A stretch of 61,769 nucleotides of DNA from Trinickia soli (lineage in GTDB: Bacteria; Pseudomonadota; Gammaproteobacteria; Burkholderiales; Burkholderiaceae): positions 1 to 61,769 of the forward strand of contig NZ_PNYB01000031.1 of the NCBI RefSeq assembly GCF_002879855.1. Reading direction: 5' to 3'. This document shows positions 41,071 through 49,294 of this stretch, in pieces. The position numbers were made by a program, and so were the translations under genes. The stretch's first letter is position 1. Each line of letters starts with the position of its first letter. The notes beneath the pieces were generated by a model, which saw only the letters and a list, made by a program, of their open reading frames with translations, made no database searches and had not been told where the DNA came from.

Positions 41071-41110
41071 CGATCAACGTTGATCGATATCGATGCCCGC
41101 TGATCGATAT
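41071..41110. promoter_or_regulatory. Palindrome cluster with 20-bp-phased repeats (candidate operator)
   Basis: A perfect 16-base palindrome CGATCAACGTTGATCG (41071-41086) overlaps a 12-base palindrome ATCGATATCGAT (41083-41094). TGATCGATAT recurs at 41081-41090 and 41101-41110, exactly two helical turns apart. It sits in the divergent gap between the acidic protein (leftward) and the gene at 41259 (rightward), where a shared regulator could bind. Confidence 0.45.
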
Positions 41111-41258
41111 TGCCAAAACGGACGTCGACGAGCCGCAGATCGACGTTGCCGTCAACCTTCCCTCTCCTCAGCAACGCGCGCGCCACCTGCCCGCTCGTCT
41201 CCGGCACGCCTTATGCGTGCCTTCACCATTGCGAAAGCGTTTTCGAAAGGAGACTGTC

Positions 41259-41465
41259 ATGAACATCCACAGCGGCAAATCGCAGGATGAACGCGTTGCC
41301 GCCCGCAAGCGGCAGAAGCAGCCGTCGCTCGAACAGCCCGGCGGCGCAATGGCCGTCGAAGGCACCGAGGCCGACTCTACCCATAGCTGCGGCGAGTTGT
41401 CGGAAGCCGGCAAGCGCGCTTGGCGAACGGGAACGGGCATGGACGGCGGCGGCAAGTGTCGCTGA
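41259..41465 (+). CDS. Small hydrophilic protein, unknown function
   Basis: The product has 68 aa: basic start (DERVAARKRQKQPSLE), Ser/Glu-rich middle and a Gly end (GTGMDGGGKCR). AAAGGAGA lies ahead of the ATG at 41259. It is 85 bases before the second PRC-barrel gene and likely in the same transcript. No family recognised. Confidence 0.55.
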   Translation: MNIHSGKSQDERVAARKRQKQPSLEQPGGAMAVEGTEADSTHSCGELSEAGKRAWRTGTGMDGGGKCR

Positions 41466-41550
41466 CCTCGCGCCGGTCGCCGGAGCCAGCGCGGTTGGTT
41501 TGCGCCGGCTTCGTCGCATCGACGCATCACCGCACGAACAGGAGAAAGTT

Positions 41551-42078
41551 ATGCGTCCTCACAGCACTTCCACCACCCCAGGCGCCGCGCAAGGCGCGCG
41601 TATCGTCGGCGAAGGCAACGAGTCTTCGTCCGGGCCGGGGCCCGACGTCATGGCCGCCAGCACGCTCGACGGCGATAAGATTTTGAGCACGGACGGCGAA
41701 GAAGTCGGCAAGGTCAAGGAAATCATGCTCGACGTTCAGGCGGGCCGCATCGCTTACGTCGTGATGTCCTGCGGCGGCTTTCTCGGTATCGGCGACAAAC
41801 TGCTCGCCATCCCTTGGAACGCGCTGACCCTCGATACGACACGCAAATGCTTCCTCGTTTCGCTGTCGTCCGAGCGGATCAAGAACGCACCGGGCTTCGA
41901 TAAGCAGCAATGGCCGTCGATGGCCGACGCGACCTGGGCGACCTCGGTCCACCAGTACTACGGGCGTGAGCCCTATTGGCGCGGCCTCGGCGCAGATGAC
42001 GAGTACGAGGCCGATTACGACGTCGCGCGCGACGATTTGGACCCGGACGCACCCGAAGCGGGTGGCGTGAAATTGTAG
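41551..42078 (+). CDS. PRC-barrel domain protein (copy 2)
   Basis: The product has 175 aa and is a close paralogue of the protein at 36392: MAASTLDGDKILSTDGEEVGKVKEIMLDVQAGRIAYVVM and GGFLGIGDKLLAIPWNALTLDT correspond residue by residue. It differs in an acidic tail (DDEYEADYDVARDDLDPDAPE). A GGAGAAAG ribosome site precedes the ATG at 41551. The two copies flank phaB and treA, as if the block arose by duplication within a stress region. Confidence 0.85.
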   Translation: MRPHSTSTTPGAAQGARIVGEGNESSSGPGPDVMAASTLDGDKILSTDGEEVGKVKEIMLDVQAGRIAYVVMSCGGFLGIGDKLLAIPWNALTLDTTRKCFLVSLSSERIKNAPGFDKQQWPSMADATWATSVHQYYGREPYWRGLGADDEYEADYDVARDDLDPDAPEAGGVKL

Positions 42079-42107
42079 GTTCGATCGTCTGCGCCGCCGG
42101 TCGTTCG

Positions 42108-42135
42108 CACGGCCGCCGCGTCGCGGCGGGCCGTG
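42108..42135. terminator. GC-rich hairpin between convergent genes
   Basis: CACGGCCGCCGC (42108-42119) and the near-complementary GCGGCGGGCCGTG (42123-42135) form a strong stem with one bulged base. It lies between the PRC-barrel and cytochrome c genes, which converge. It has no T-run, so its role as a terminator is inferred from position. Confidence 0.4.
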
Positions 42136-42142
42136 GGATCGT

Positions 42143-43576
42143 TCAGCGGCGCAACGTCCTTCTCATTTGCTGGACCTCGCGCGGCGCGACCGGTTGCGCT
42201 TCGTTGCCCCACGCGTTGCGAACGAAGCTCAGGACGCGCGCAATTTCCGTATCGTTGAGCTTCTGCGCGAACGACGGCATGCGGTGCGGCTGCGGGCCGC
42301 CGATCGTCTCGGGGCTGCGGCTTCCCTCCAGCAGCAGGCGGATCAGCGACGTCGCATGCGGCGCGACGACAATCGGGTTGCCCGCGAGCTGCGGATACTT
42401 ATCCGGCTCGCCCCGGCCATTCGCGTGATGGCAGCGCGCGCAAAACGCGTTGTAGAGGCCTGCACCCGGATACTCGACCGCGCCGGTGCGCAACAGTTGT
42501 ACCGTGCCGGCGTTGCGCGCGGGGTCCGTATCGACATGCCCGCTCTTTTCTCGCGGCGGCAGCGTCTTCAAGTAAGTGGCTATGGCATGCAGATCGTCAT
42601 CGGTCATGTATTGGCCGCTGTCTTCGATCACTTCGACCATGCTGCCGAACGCAGCCAGGCCCCCACCGTGCCCATGCTTCAGAAACGCGGTGATGTCGTC
42701 GGCCGAAAAGCGGCCCAGACCCGAATCGGGATCGCCGGTCAGGTTCGGTGCGAACCAATGGTCGTTCGTGCCGCCCGTCAGATAAAGACGATCGCCGTCG
42801 TTGTAGCCGCGCTCCTGATAACCCGGGCCGCGTGGCGTGTGGCACGCGCCGCAGTGGCCGAGGGCCTGCACGATATAGGCCCCGCGATTCCACTGCGCGC
42901 TGCGGTCCGCGCGCGGATCGAACCGCTCGTGGGGCGCGAACAGCTCGTCCCATGCGACAAGCGCCCAACGCTGGTTGAACGGAAACGGAAGCTTCGTCTC
43001 AGGTGCAGGCTTCGGCACGGGTGTGACGCCGTGCATGAAGTACGCGTAGAGCGCATGCATGTCGTCGTCGCTGATCTTTGAAAACGAAGGGAACGGCATC
43101 GCAGGATAAAGACGCTTGCCCCCCGGTGCGACGCCGTCTCGCACGGCGCGAACGAAATCGTCATAGGTGTAGCGGCCGATGCCGGCCGCAGGGTCGGGCG
43201 TGATGTTGCTCGTCCAGATCGTGCCGAACGGCGAACCCATCGGCAAGCCACCGGCGAACGGGGGCGAAGGCTTCGGCGGCGTGCCCGTTGGCGCGTTCGT
43301 GTGGCAGCCGGCGCAATCTGCAAGTTTGGCGAGGTATGCACCACGCGCGATGAGGGCAGTATCGGCGGAGTTCGTTGCAGCCACCCCGGTCGCCACATTC
43401 GGCGTATTCGGCGTATTGCCGCGAGCGGCCTCGTCCGCACGCCCCGGAGCAATCACCGCGAGCAGCAAAACCGCGCACAAGCATGCGGCCGCCATCGCCG
43501 ATGCGCGTCGAGCGAATCGTCTTTGCAGCAATCGTCTAACACCGCTCCGGCCGATCAACGTAACCCCCTTCGTCAT
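42143..43576 (-). CDS. Triheme cytochrome c (alcohol/gluconate dehydrogenase cytochrome subunit-like)
   Basis: The product has 477 aa. A long signal peptide (core AACLCAVLLLAVIAPG) is followed by three CxxCH haem sites: CAGCH 88-92, CGACH 242-246, CARCH 379-383. Three haems and this length fit the cytochrome subunit of membrane dehydrogenases (AdhB, Gad types). It is the last gene of the oxidase operon, so it could hand electrons to the oxidase. The companion flavoprotein and small subunit may be the pair at 50290-52642. Confidence 0.87.
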   Translation of the reverse strand: MTKGVTLIGRSGVRRLLQRRFARRASAMAAACLCAVLLLAVIAPGRADEAARGNTPNTPNVATGVAATNSADTALIARGAYLAKLADCAGCHTNAPTGTPPKPSPPFAGGLPMGSPFGTIWTSNITPDPAAGIGRYTYDDFVRAVRDGVAPGGKRLYPAMPFPSFSKISDDDMHALYAYFMHGVTPVPKPAPETKLPFPFNQRWALVAWDELFAPHERFDPRADRSAQWNRGAYIVQALGHCGACHTPRGPGYQERGYNDGDRLYLTGGTNDHWFAPNLTGDPDSGLGRFSADDITAFLKHGHGGGLAAFGSMVEVIEDSGQYMTDDDLHAIATYLKTLPPREKSGHVDTDPARNAGTVQLLRTGAVEYPGAGLYNAFCARCHHANGRGEPDKYPQLAGNPIVVAPHATSLIRLLLEGSRSPETIGGPQPHRMPSFAQKLNDTEIARVLSFVRNAWGNEAQPVAPREVQQMRRTLRR

Positions 43577-43594
43577 CGATGCGCCCGCGTCAGC

Positions 43595-44011
43595 TCACAT
43601 GCAGGCCTTGACGAGCGCCGTCGCCACATCGGTCGCCACGAGGGCAAACAGAAACAACACGCTCGCCATCAGGCCCAACCGCGCCACAAACGCTTCACCC
43701 TCGACCTTCTTATCGATCGTCTCGGGCGTCTGACTGCGCCGCGCTTGCGTGAGGCGGCGCCAGTTGCGCCACGCGAGCCATGTGCCGAACATGCCGATGG
43801 CCAACATCAACCCGCTCATGCCTACCACGCCCCATCTAACGGCCGGCGCCAGCGGAACGCGCAGCGGGACATCGTGCGGAAAGCAGGCTCGCGCGATCAG
43901 CGCCTCGCCGGCGCAAATCTGCAGCACCCACGCGGCAGGCGTCGCCAGCACGCCGATCGTCAAGATCAACGTTGAAACGGGCTCGCCACTCAAGGCACGA
44001 TTCGCTTGCAT
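43595..44011 (-). CDS. Small multi-pass membrane protein of the oxidase operon (CoxP-like)
   Basis: The product has 138 aa with three hydrophobic segments (TLILTIGVLATPAAWVLQI, WGVVGMSGLMLAIGMFGTWLAW, LMASVLFLFALVATDVATALV). It starts one base past the end of the subunit III gene. Bradyrhizobium coxMNOP has a small fourth gene, coxP, in this position, and this is the likely counterpart. No enzyme motif. Confidence 0.7.
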   Translation of the reverse strand: MQANRALSGEPVSTLILTIGVLATPAAWVLQICAGEALIARACFPHDVPLRVPLAPAVRWGVVGMSGLMLAIGMFGTWLAWRNWRRLTQARRSQTPETIDKKVEGEAFVARLGLMASVLFLFALVATDVATALVKACM

Positions 44012-44012
44012 T

Positions 44013-44630
44013 TCACTTCAACCAATAGGGCGTCAGGTAAAGCGTCGTGAAGATGAACAGCCAGACGACATCGACGAAGTGCCAATACAAGCTGCCGATC
44101 GTCAGCGCGGCATGGCGCCTTTCATCGAAATAGCCGAGCGTGGTCCACCAGCCAAGCAGCACAAGCACGCAAAGGCCCACGAGCACGTGTGCCAAATGAA
44201 AGCCCGTGATCGTGAAATAGAGCGAACCGTATAAGTGGGATGTCGGCCCGTAGGGATGGTCGTGCCATTCATGCAACTGGATGCCGACGAACGCAATGCC
44301 GAGCACGACGGCCACCGCCATCATCGCCACGGCCCAGCGCTTGCGCCGACTGCGCACGAATCGCTCACACAGCCATGCGAAGACACTGCTCGATATGAGA
44401 ATGGCCGTGTTGACGGACGAAAGGCCGAGCTTCGGCAACCCTTCGGGCGGCCAATGCACCGTTTGCTGCACGGCCAGGTACAGGTAGGAAAAGATCAGAT
44501 AGCCGAACAGCGCTGCCTCGGTCGCGATCAGCATCACGCAGCCGAGCATGCCGCTCGCGCGCTCGCCGGCGCTGCCGACCGGTAACGCGTTCGCCGGATG
44601 AAGCTGGACCGCTTGCGCATCGTCACTCAT
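44013..44630 (-). CDS. Heme-copper oxidase subunit III
   Basis: The product has 205 aa with five hydrophobic segments, as in short bacterial subunit III. Typical stretches are HLYGSLYFTITGFHLAHVLVG and YWHFVDVVWLFIF. The ATG at 44630 follows the stop of subunit I by one base (TGA-G-ATG), so translation is coupled. Corresponds to coxO in the coxMNOP layout. Confidence 0.88.
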   Translation of the reverse strand: MSDDAQAVQLHPANALPVGSAGERASGMLGCVMLIATEAALFGYLIFSYLYLAVQQTVHWPPEGLPKLGLSSVNTAILISSSVFAWLCERFVRSRRKRWAVAMMAVAVVLGIAFVGIQLHEWHDHPYGPTSHLYGSLYFTITGFHLAHVLVGLCVLVLLGWWTTLGYFDERRHAALTIGSLYWHFVDVVWLFIFTTLYLTPYWLK

Positions 44631-44631
44631 C

Positions 44632-46641
44632 TCACCGCTCCTCCACCGGCATGGGCTCGCGCTGCACAAGTTCGCGCCGCGGCCATAGCCAGACGACGAT
44701 CGACACGCCGCATGCCAACGACATCGCGAGCGCCGCCCCCCACCAGCGCAGCGCAAGCGCGGCAAAGAACAAAGCGGCGAACAGGCCCAACATGAAGGGC
44801 GCATACGAATCCTCGGGCATTTTCAATATCACGTACGGTTTGCCGCCGAGCGCGGTGGTGCCCAGCGCCTCGCGCCCTTGCCCGAGCAAATAGCCCTCGT
44901 CGAGATGCGAACGCGCGCGGGGCGGCTTCTCGGCCTCCTCTTCCATGCGGGCCTCCCAAAGCGGATGCCGGCTCGCGACGATCGGCAGGACTGCGAAGTT
45001 GTAGGGCGGCGGCGGCGACGGGACCGACCATTCGAGCGAAGGTGCGTCCCATGGGTTCGGGCCGGCCAGCGGCCCGCGCTTCAGGCTGTAGATGAGGTCG
45101 ACGAGAAACACGAGAATGCCGAACGCGAAAACGAACGAGCCGATCGACGTCAACATATTGACCGTGTTCCAGCCCATATCGGGCGAGTACGTATAGATGC
45201 GGCGCGGCATGCCGAGCAGCCCCGCAATATGCATCGGAAAAAACCCGAGGTTGAAGCCGACGAACATGAGCCAGAACGCGATGCGTCCAAGCCGTTCGCT
45301 CATCATGCGGCCCGTGAATTTCGGAAACCAGAAGTAGGTACCGCCGACGACGGGAAACACGTTGATGCCGATCAGCACGTAATGCAGGTGGGCGACGACG
45401 AAATAGGTGTCGGTCAGTTGCCAATCGAGCGGCACGGCTGCCGTCATGACGCCCGATACGCCGCCGATGACGAACAGCAGCACGAACCCCGCGAAAAAGA
45501 GAAACGGCGTTTTGAAGACAGGACGCCCGAGCCAGATCGTCGAGATCCATGCGAAGGTCGCAACCGCGCTCGGGATCGAAATGATCATGCTGGCCGATCC
45601 GAAGAACGCAAGCGCAAGCGGCGGGATGCCCGTCGCAAACATGTGGTGGATCCAAACGACGAAGCCGATCACCATGGTCGCAACCGTCGAAATGGCGACG
45701 GGCCCGTAGCCGACGAGCGGCCTTCTGCAAAAAACCGGAAGTGCGTCGGAGACGATGCCCATGGCCGGCAACACCACGACATAGACCCAGGGGTGCGCGA
45801 ACATCCAGAACAAGTGCTGCCAGAGCAGCGCGCGTCCGCCTCCGCCCGTCACGTCAAAGAAATGCATGCCGATTCGCCGATCGAGCCACAACATGAAGAA
45901 CGCCAGGCTCACCGAAGGCACGGCAAACAGATTCCCGACCGAGGCCGTCAACGTGCCCCAGACCAATACGGGAATGCGATCGATCGACATGCCCGGGGCG
46001 CGCATCCGCAGCAACGTGGCGACGAAGTTTGCGGCGCCAACCGACGTCGAGATGCCGAGCAGCACCATGCCGAGGGCGTAGACGTCGATGTTCGGTCCCA
46101 CGTCGTAGGTGAGACTCGACAGCGGCACATAGTTGAACCAGCCTGCATCGGCACCCTGCCCTAACGGAAAGCTCGCATAGAGGAAGAGGCCGGCAAAGAG
46201 AAACACCCAATACGACAATGCGTTCAGGCGCGGAAACGCCATGTCGCGCCCGCCGAGCACGAGCGGCCATAGGTAGTTCGAGAACCCCGACAGCACGGGC
46301 AATGCATAGAGAAAGATCATCGTCACGCCGTGCATCGTGAACAGTTGATCGTATTGCTCCGGCGTCAGGATGCCCGCATTGGGGCGTGCGAGCTGCACCC
46401 GCATGATCAACGCTTCGATGCCGCCGATCAGCAGGAAGATGAATGCGGTCACGAGATAGCGCAGGCCAATCGTCTTGTGATCGACTGTCGAGAGCCAGCC
46501 GCGCCACCCGGGGCGCGCCTCCCATAGGTCGTGCAACCGCGCCTTGCCGGCCTCATCGATCGTGCCGCGTTGCAGCGGGCGCGATAGACGGACGGTGCCG
46601 GGCGGGTCACCGGGCAAGGCGGAGATAGGCGTCTCTGACAT
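44632..46641 (-). CDS. ctaD: Heme-copper oxidase subunit I (CoxN-like)
   Basis: The product has 669 aa, longer than usual (about 530), with a C-terminal extension (540-669) of one soluble stretch and two hydrophobic helices. Metal ligands are present: His104 and His420 for the low-spin haem, His283, His332 and His333 for CuB, His418 for the high-spin haem, and cross-linked Tyr287. Two usual proton-channel residues are replaced: the Glu of HPEVY is Trp285 (HPWVY) and the Lys of the PTGIKxF helix is Ala361. Asp133 at the D-channel mouth is kept. It follows the subunit II gene by 10 bases. It reduces oxygen, if active, with electrons from cytochrome c. Confidence 0.9.
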   Translation of the reverse strand: MSETPISALPGDPPGTVRLSRPLQRGTIDEAGKARLHDLWEARPGWRGWLSTVDHKTIGLRYLVTAFIFLLIGGIEALIMRVQLARPNAGILTPEQYDQLFTMHGVTMIFLYALPVLSGFSNYLWPLVLGGRDMAFPRLNALSYWVFLFAGLFLYASFPLGQGADAGWFNYVPLSSLTYDVGPNIDVYALGMVLLGISTSVGAANFVATLLRMRAPGMSIDRIPVLVWGTLTASVGNLFAVPSVSLAFFMLWLDRRIGMHFFDVTGGGGRALLWQHLFWMFAHPWVYVVVLPAMGIVSDALPVFCRRPLVGYGPVAISTVATMVIGFVVWIHHMFATGIPPLALAFFGSASMIISIPSAVATFAWISTIWLGRPVFKTPFLFFAGFVLLFVIGGVSGVMTAAVPLDWQLTDTYFVVAHLHYVLIGINVFPVVGGTYFWFPKFTGRMMSERLGRIAFWLMFVGFNLGFFPMHIAGLLGMPRRIYTYSPDMGWNTVNMLTSIGSFVFAFGILVFLVDLIYSLKRGPLAGPNPWDAPSLEWSVPSPPPPYNFAVLPIVASRHPLWEARMEEEAEKPPRARSHLDEGYLLGQGREALGTTALGGKPYVILKMPEDSYAPFMLGLFAALFFAALALRWWGAALAMSLACGVSIVVWLWPRRELVQREPMPVEER

Positions 46642-46651
46642 CGTTCATCGC

Positions 46652-47614
46652 TCACTGCAAAGTGGACAGGTACGCCGACAACGCGGACGCATCGGAAGCG
46701 GACAACGCTATCGACGGCATCAACGAATCGGGTTTGATGCGCTGCGCGTGCTCGATCCAGTCGAGCTGGTGTTCGGGCGTGTTCGTCAATTGCCCCGCCG
46801 CGATCAAACGGCGCGAAGCGAGATGCGTGAGATCCGGGGCCTGCATGCCGTTGGCCGAGCTGCCACGCACGGCATGACACCCGGCGCAGCGTTCATCGAA
46901 GATTTTCTGGCCCGCGCGCGCATCGGCGGTAGCGGCAGTCGAAGCGCTACGTCGTTGCGATTCGCGCCATGCGTCGAATTCGGCCTGCGGCTGCGCCACG
47001 ACTTCGAAGGCCATATGCGCGTGCTGCGCCCCGCAAAACTGGGAGCACTGCCCCCGATACACGCCGGGCTCGTCGGCTTCGATCCATTGCTCGTTCGTTT
47101 GCCCCGGGATCATCTCGGTCTTGCCTGCGAGTTTCGGCACCCAGAATGTATGGATGACATCGGCGCTGCGAAGCTCGACGCGCACGGGTACGCCTACCGG
47201 AATGTGAATTTCGTTGGCCGTGACGAATGTGCGCGAAGGGTCGGCCGCGTCGGGATAGGCGACCTTCCACCACCAATCGTATGAGGTCACTTCAATCGTC
47301 AACGGCGGCTCACGCGAAGGCGAGGCCACCGAGTCAAGTGTGATCATCGCGTAGATGAGCGCTCCGAACAGCGCGATCGACGAGATGCCCGTGCCGATCG
47401 CCAACCATCGCAACCCGCCGGCATCAGGCGGCAACCTTTCGGCCGCACCGGCCGGGGGCGCTTGGCGACGCCTCGCAATCGCGACCACCAGCAGCACCGC
47501 GATGACGATCATCACGGCCGACACGAGCGCCATCAGCGCCCAGCCCAGTCGATAAGTCGGCGCCGCGGCCGGGCCGGCCGCGTGCGTCAAATATTGAAGC
47601 GGTGCGGCGCTCAT
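46652..47614 (-). CDS. coxB: Heme-copper oxidase subunit II fused to cytochrome c (CoxM-like)
   Basis: The product has 320 aa. Two N-terminal helices (about 22-47 and 69-95), a cupredoxin domain with CuA ligands His155, Cys190, Cys194, His198 and Met201 (QCSQFCGAQHAHM), and a fused cytochrome c domain with CAGCH at 243-247. This II-c fusion as first oxidase gene matches coxM of the coxMNOP type. The residue between the two cysteines is Gln192 in place of the usual Glu. First structural gene of a five-gene operon. Confidence 0.92.
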   Translation of the reverse strand: MSAAPLQYLTHAAGPAAAPTYRLGWALMALVSAVMIVIAVLLVVAIARRRQAPPAGAAERLPPDAGGLRWLAIGTGISSIALFGALIYAMITLDSVASPSREPPLTIEVTSYDWWWKVAYPDAADPSRTFVTANEIHIPVGVPVRVELRSADVIHTFWVPKLAGKTEMIPGQTNEQWIEADEPGVYRGQCSQFCGAQHAHMAFEVVAQPQAEFDAWRESQRRSASTAATADARAGQKIFDERCAGCHAVRGSSANGMQAPDLTHLASRRLIAAGQLTNTPEHQLDWIEHAQRIKPDSLMPSIALSASDASALSAYLSTLQ

Positions 47615-47626
47615 CGCCCGATGCGG

Positions 47627-47914
47627 TCAACCGGCGATGCCGCTCAAGCCGTTGTCGCTGTCTCCGGTCGGATTCTTCGCTTTGCCTTTCGAACCCGAGC
47701 CAGGCGTATCGTCGCTGCCAGGCGTATCGTCGCTACCGCCACCGTCCTCGCTGGCACCGCCTTCTCCCGGCTTCGGCGACTGCTTCGGATCGATACGCGT
47801 CGCACCGCCCACGGCGGGCGGGTCGCTGGCCGGAAACGACTCGTCTCCACCGTGGTCGATGCGTTCTTCCTCATGATTCTTTTGGCTCGCTTTCTTGCCG
47901 CTTGCGTTTGACAT
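47627..47914 (-). CDS. Small acidic/glycine-rich protein with ESFPASDPPA motif
   Basis: The product has 95 aa: hydrophilic, with ESFPASDPPA near residue 26, a motif seen in many small proteobacterial proteins of unknown role. The C-terminal half is Gly/Ser/Asp-rich and includes a duplicated GSDDTP unit. It is 12 bases upstream of coxB on the same strand and may be its leader gene. The ATG at 47914 is the first that yields the motif-bearing protein; the frame reaches 48052. Confidence 0.65.
   Translation of the reverse strand: MSNASGKKASQKNHEEERIDHGGDESFPASDPPAVGGATRIDPKQSPKPGEGGASEDGGGSDDTPGSDDTPGSGSKGKAKNPTGDSDNGLSGIAG
47701..47736. repeat. 18-bp tandem duplication (2 copies)
   Basis: CAGGCGTATCGTCGCTGC-type units lie at 47701-47718 and 47719-47736 with one or two mismatches. 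They code the repeated GSDDTP in the small protein at 47627 and keep the frame. Confidence 0.75.
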
Positions 47915-48090
47915 GACACGCCCTCCACGACGCTTGGAAACCAACGCTACGACGCAAATGACATGCCCGCTTGTTCGGAGGCGGCGGCAGGAACGCGGCA
48001 TAACGCTTGCTGCGTCGCCGAGAGCGGCAGCATTTCCGCTGCGAAGCCGCATTCCCTGCGCATCGCATCGACATTGATTGGCACTCCACG

Positions 48091-49266
48091 ATGAAGTCCG
48101 TCTCCACCGATAGTTCGCGCGCTATGCAGACGCAACACGCCGGCCCCGAAAACGCTGCAGATGACGCCCGCACCGCAACGCCGATCCGCGCGGTGCGCGC
48201 GCACGCCTACAAAATTCCAACCGATGCACCGGAAGCGGACGGCACATTCGAATGGACTTCGACCACGCTCGTTGTCGTTGAAATCGAAGCGGGCGGATGC
48301 ACAGGCCTGGGTTATACCTATACCGACGCGTGCGCCGTGACGCTGATCGAAGACACGCTCGCCAACGAATTGCTTCATCAGCACGCCGGAAGTACCCGCT
48401 CGTTGAGTGAGCGCCTGTGGCGCCGCGTGCGCAACATCGGGCGCGCCGGACTTTGCGCCACCGCGATATCGGCGCTCGACTTCGCACTGTGGGACCTGAA
48501 CGCGCGCTTATTGAACCTACCACTCGTCCGCTTGCTCGGCGGGCCACTACGCGAGCACGTGCAAGTCTACGGCAGCGGCGGATTCACGAGCTACGACGAC
48601 ACCAGGTTACGCGAGCAACTGGCACACTGGGTCAAGGTCGACGGTTGCACTGCCGTGAAGATGAAAATCGGCGCCGAGCCCTCGCGCGATCCCGGCCGCG
48701 TGAAAGCGGCGCGCGATGCGATCGGCGCTGACGCCGCGCTGTTCGTCGATGCGAACGGCGCATTGACCGTCAACGGTGCGCTGCAAGCGGCGAACCATTT
48801 CGCCGAATACGGCGTCGCCTGGTTCGAGGAACCCGTTTCGTCGGATGATCTCGCAGGCATGCGACGCGTGCGCGATGGCGCGCCGGCGCAGATGGATATC
48901 GCCGCCGGCGAATACGCCTACACGTGCGACGATTTTCGTCGAATGCTCGAAGCGCAGGCCGTCGATGTACTGCAAGCCGATGCGACGCGCTGTGGGGGCG
49001 TCACGGGCTTCATGCAGGCAGCACAACTATGCGACGCGTGGCACATCCCGCTCTCGGCGCATTGTGCGCCCGCATTGCATTGCCATTTGGCCGCTGCGGC
49101 TCCGCGCTTGCGGCATATCGAATGGTTTCACGATCACGTCCGCATCGAATCGATGTTGTTCGACGGCGCGCCGCGCGTCGCGCACGGCACGATCGCGCCC
49201 GATCTCTCGCGACCGGGCTGCGGGCTCGAATTCAAACGGGCCGATGCCGCGCCTTTCGCAGTATGA
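48091..49266 (+). CDS. Enolase-superfamily enzyme (mandelate racemase/muconate lactonizing type)
   Basis: The product has 391 aa. The barrel shows KMK (Lys190, Lys192), metal ligands Asp220 and Glu246 (FVDANG, WFEEP), GEYAY with Glu274, and a general His324 in SAHCAPALH. Family enzymes take a proton from carbon next to a carboxylate of acid sugars or similar; the substrate here is not assignable. It is the first of a rightward run that includes the GMC enzyme, so a sugar-acid substrate is a fair guess. Confidence 0.87.
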   Translation: MKSVSTDSSRAMQTQHAGPENAADDARTATPIRAVRAHAYKIPTDAPEADGTFEWTSTTLVVVEIEAGGCTGLGYTYTDACAVTLIEDTLANELLHQHAGSTRSLSERLWRRVRNIGRAGLCATAISALDFALWDLNARLLNLPLVRLLGGPLREHVQVYGSGGFTSYDDTRLREQLAHWVKVDGCTAVKMKIGAEPSRDPGRVKAARDAIGADAALFVDANGALTVNGALQAANHFAEYGVAWFEEPVSSDDLAGMRRVRDGAPAQMDIAAGEYAYTCDDFRRMLEAQAVDVLQADATRCGGVTGFMQAAQLCDAWHIPLSAHCAPALHCHLAAAAPRLRHIEWFHDHVRIESMLFDGAPRVAHGTIAPDLSRPGCGLEFKRADAAPFAV

Positions 49267-49294
49267 ACGGCAGTATGCAAGGAGACATGCGCTC

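Noticed and set aside
44878-46164. 428-codon rightward frame opposite the oxidase subunit I gene
   Set aside because: Extremely Arg/His/Glu-rich, no homology, and exactly opposite a strongly conserved gene.
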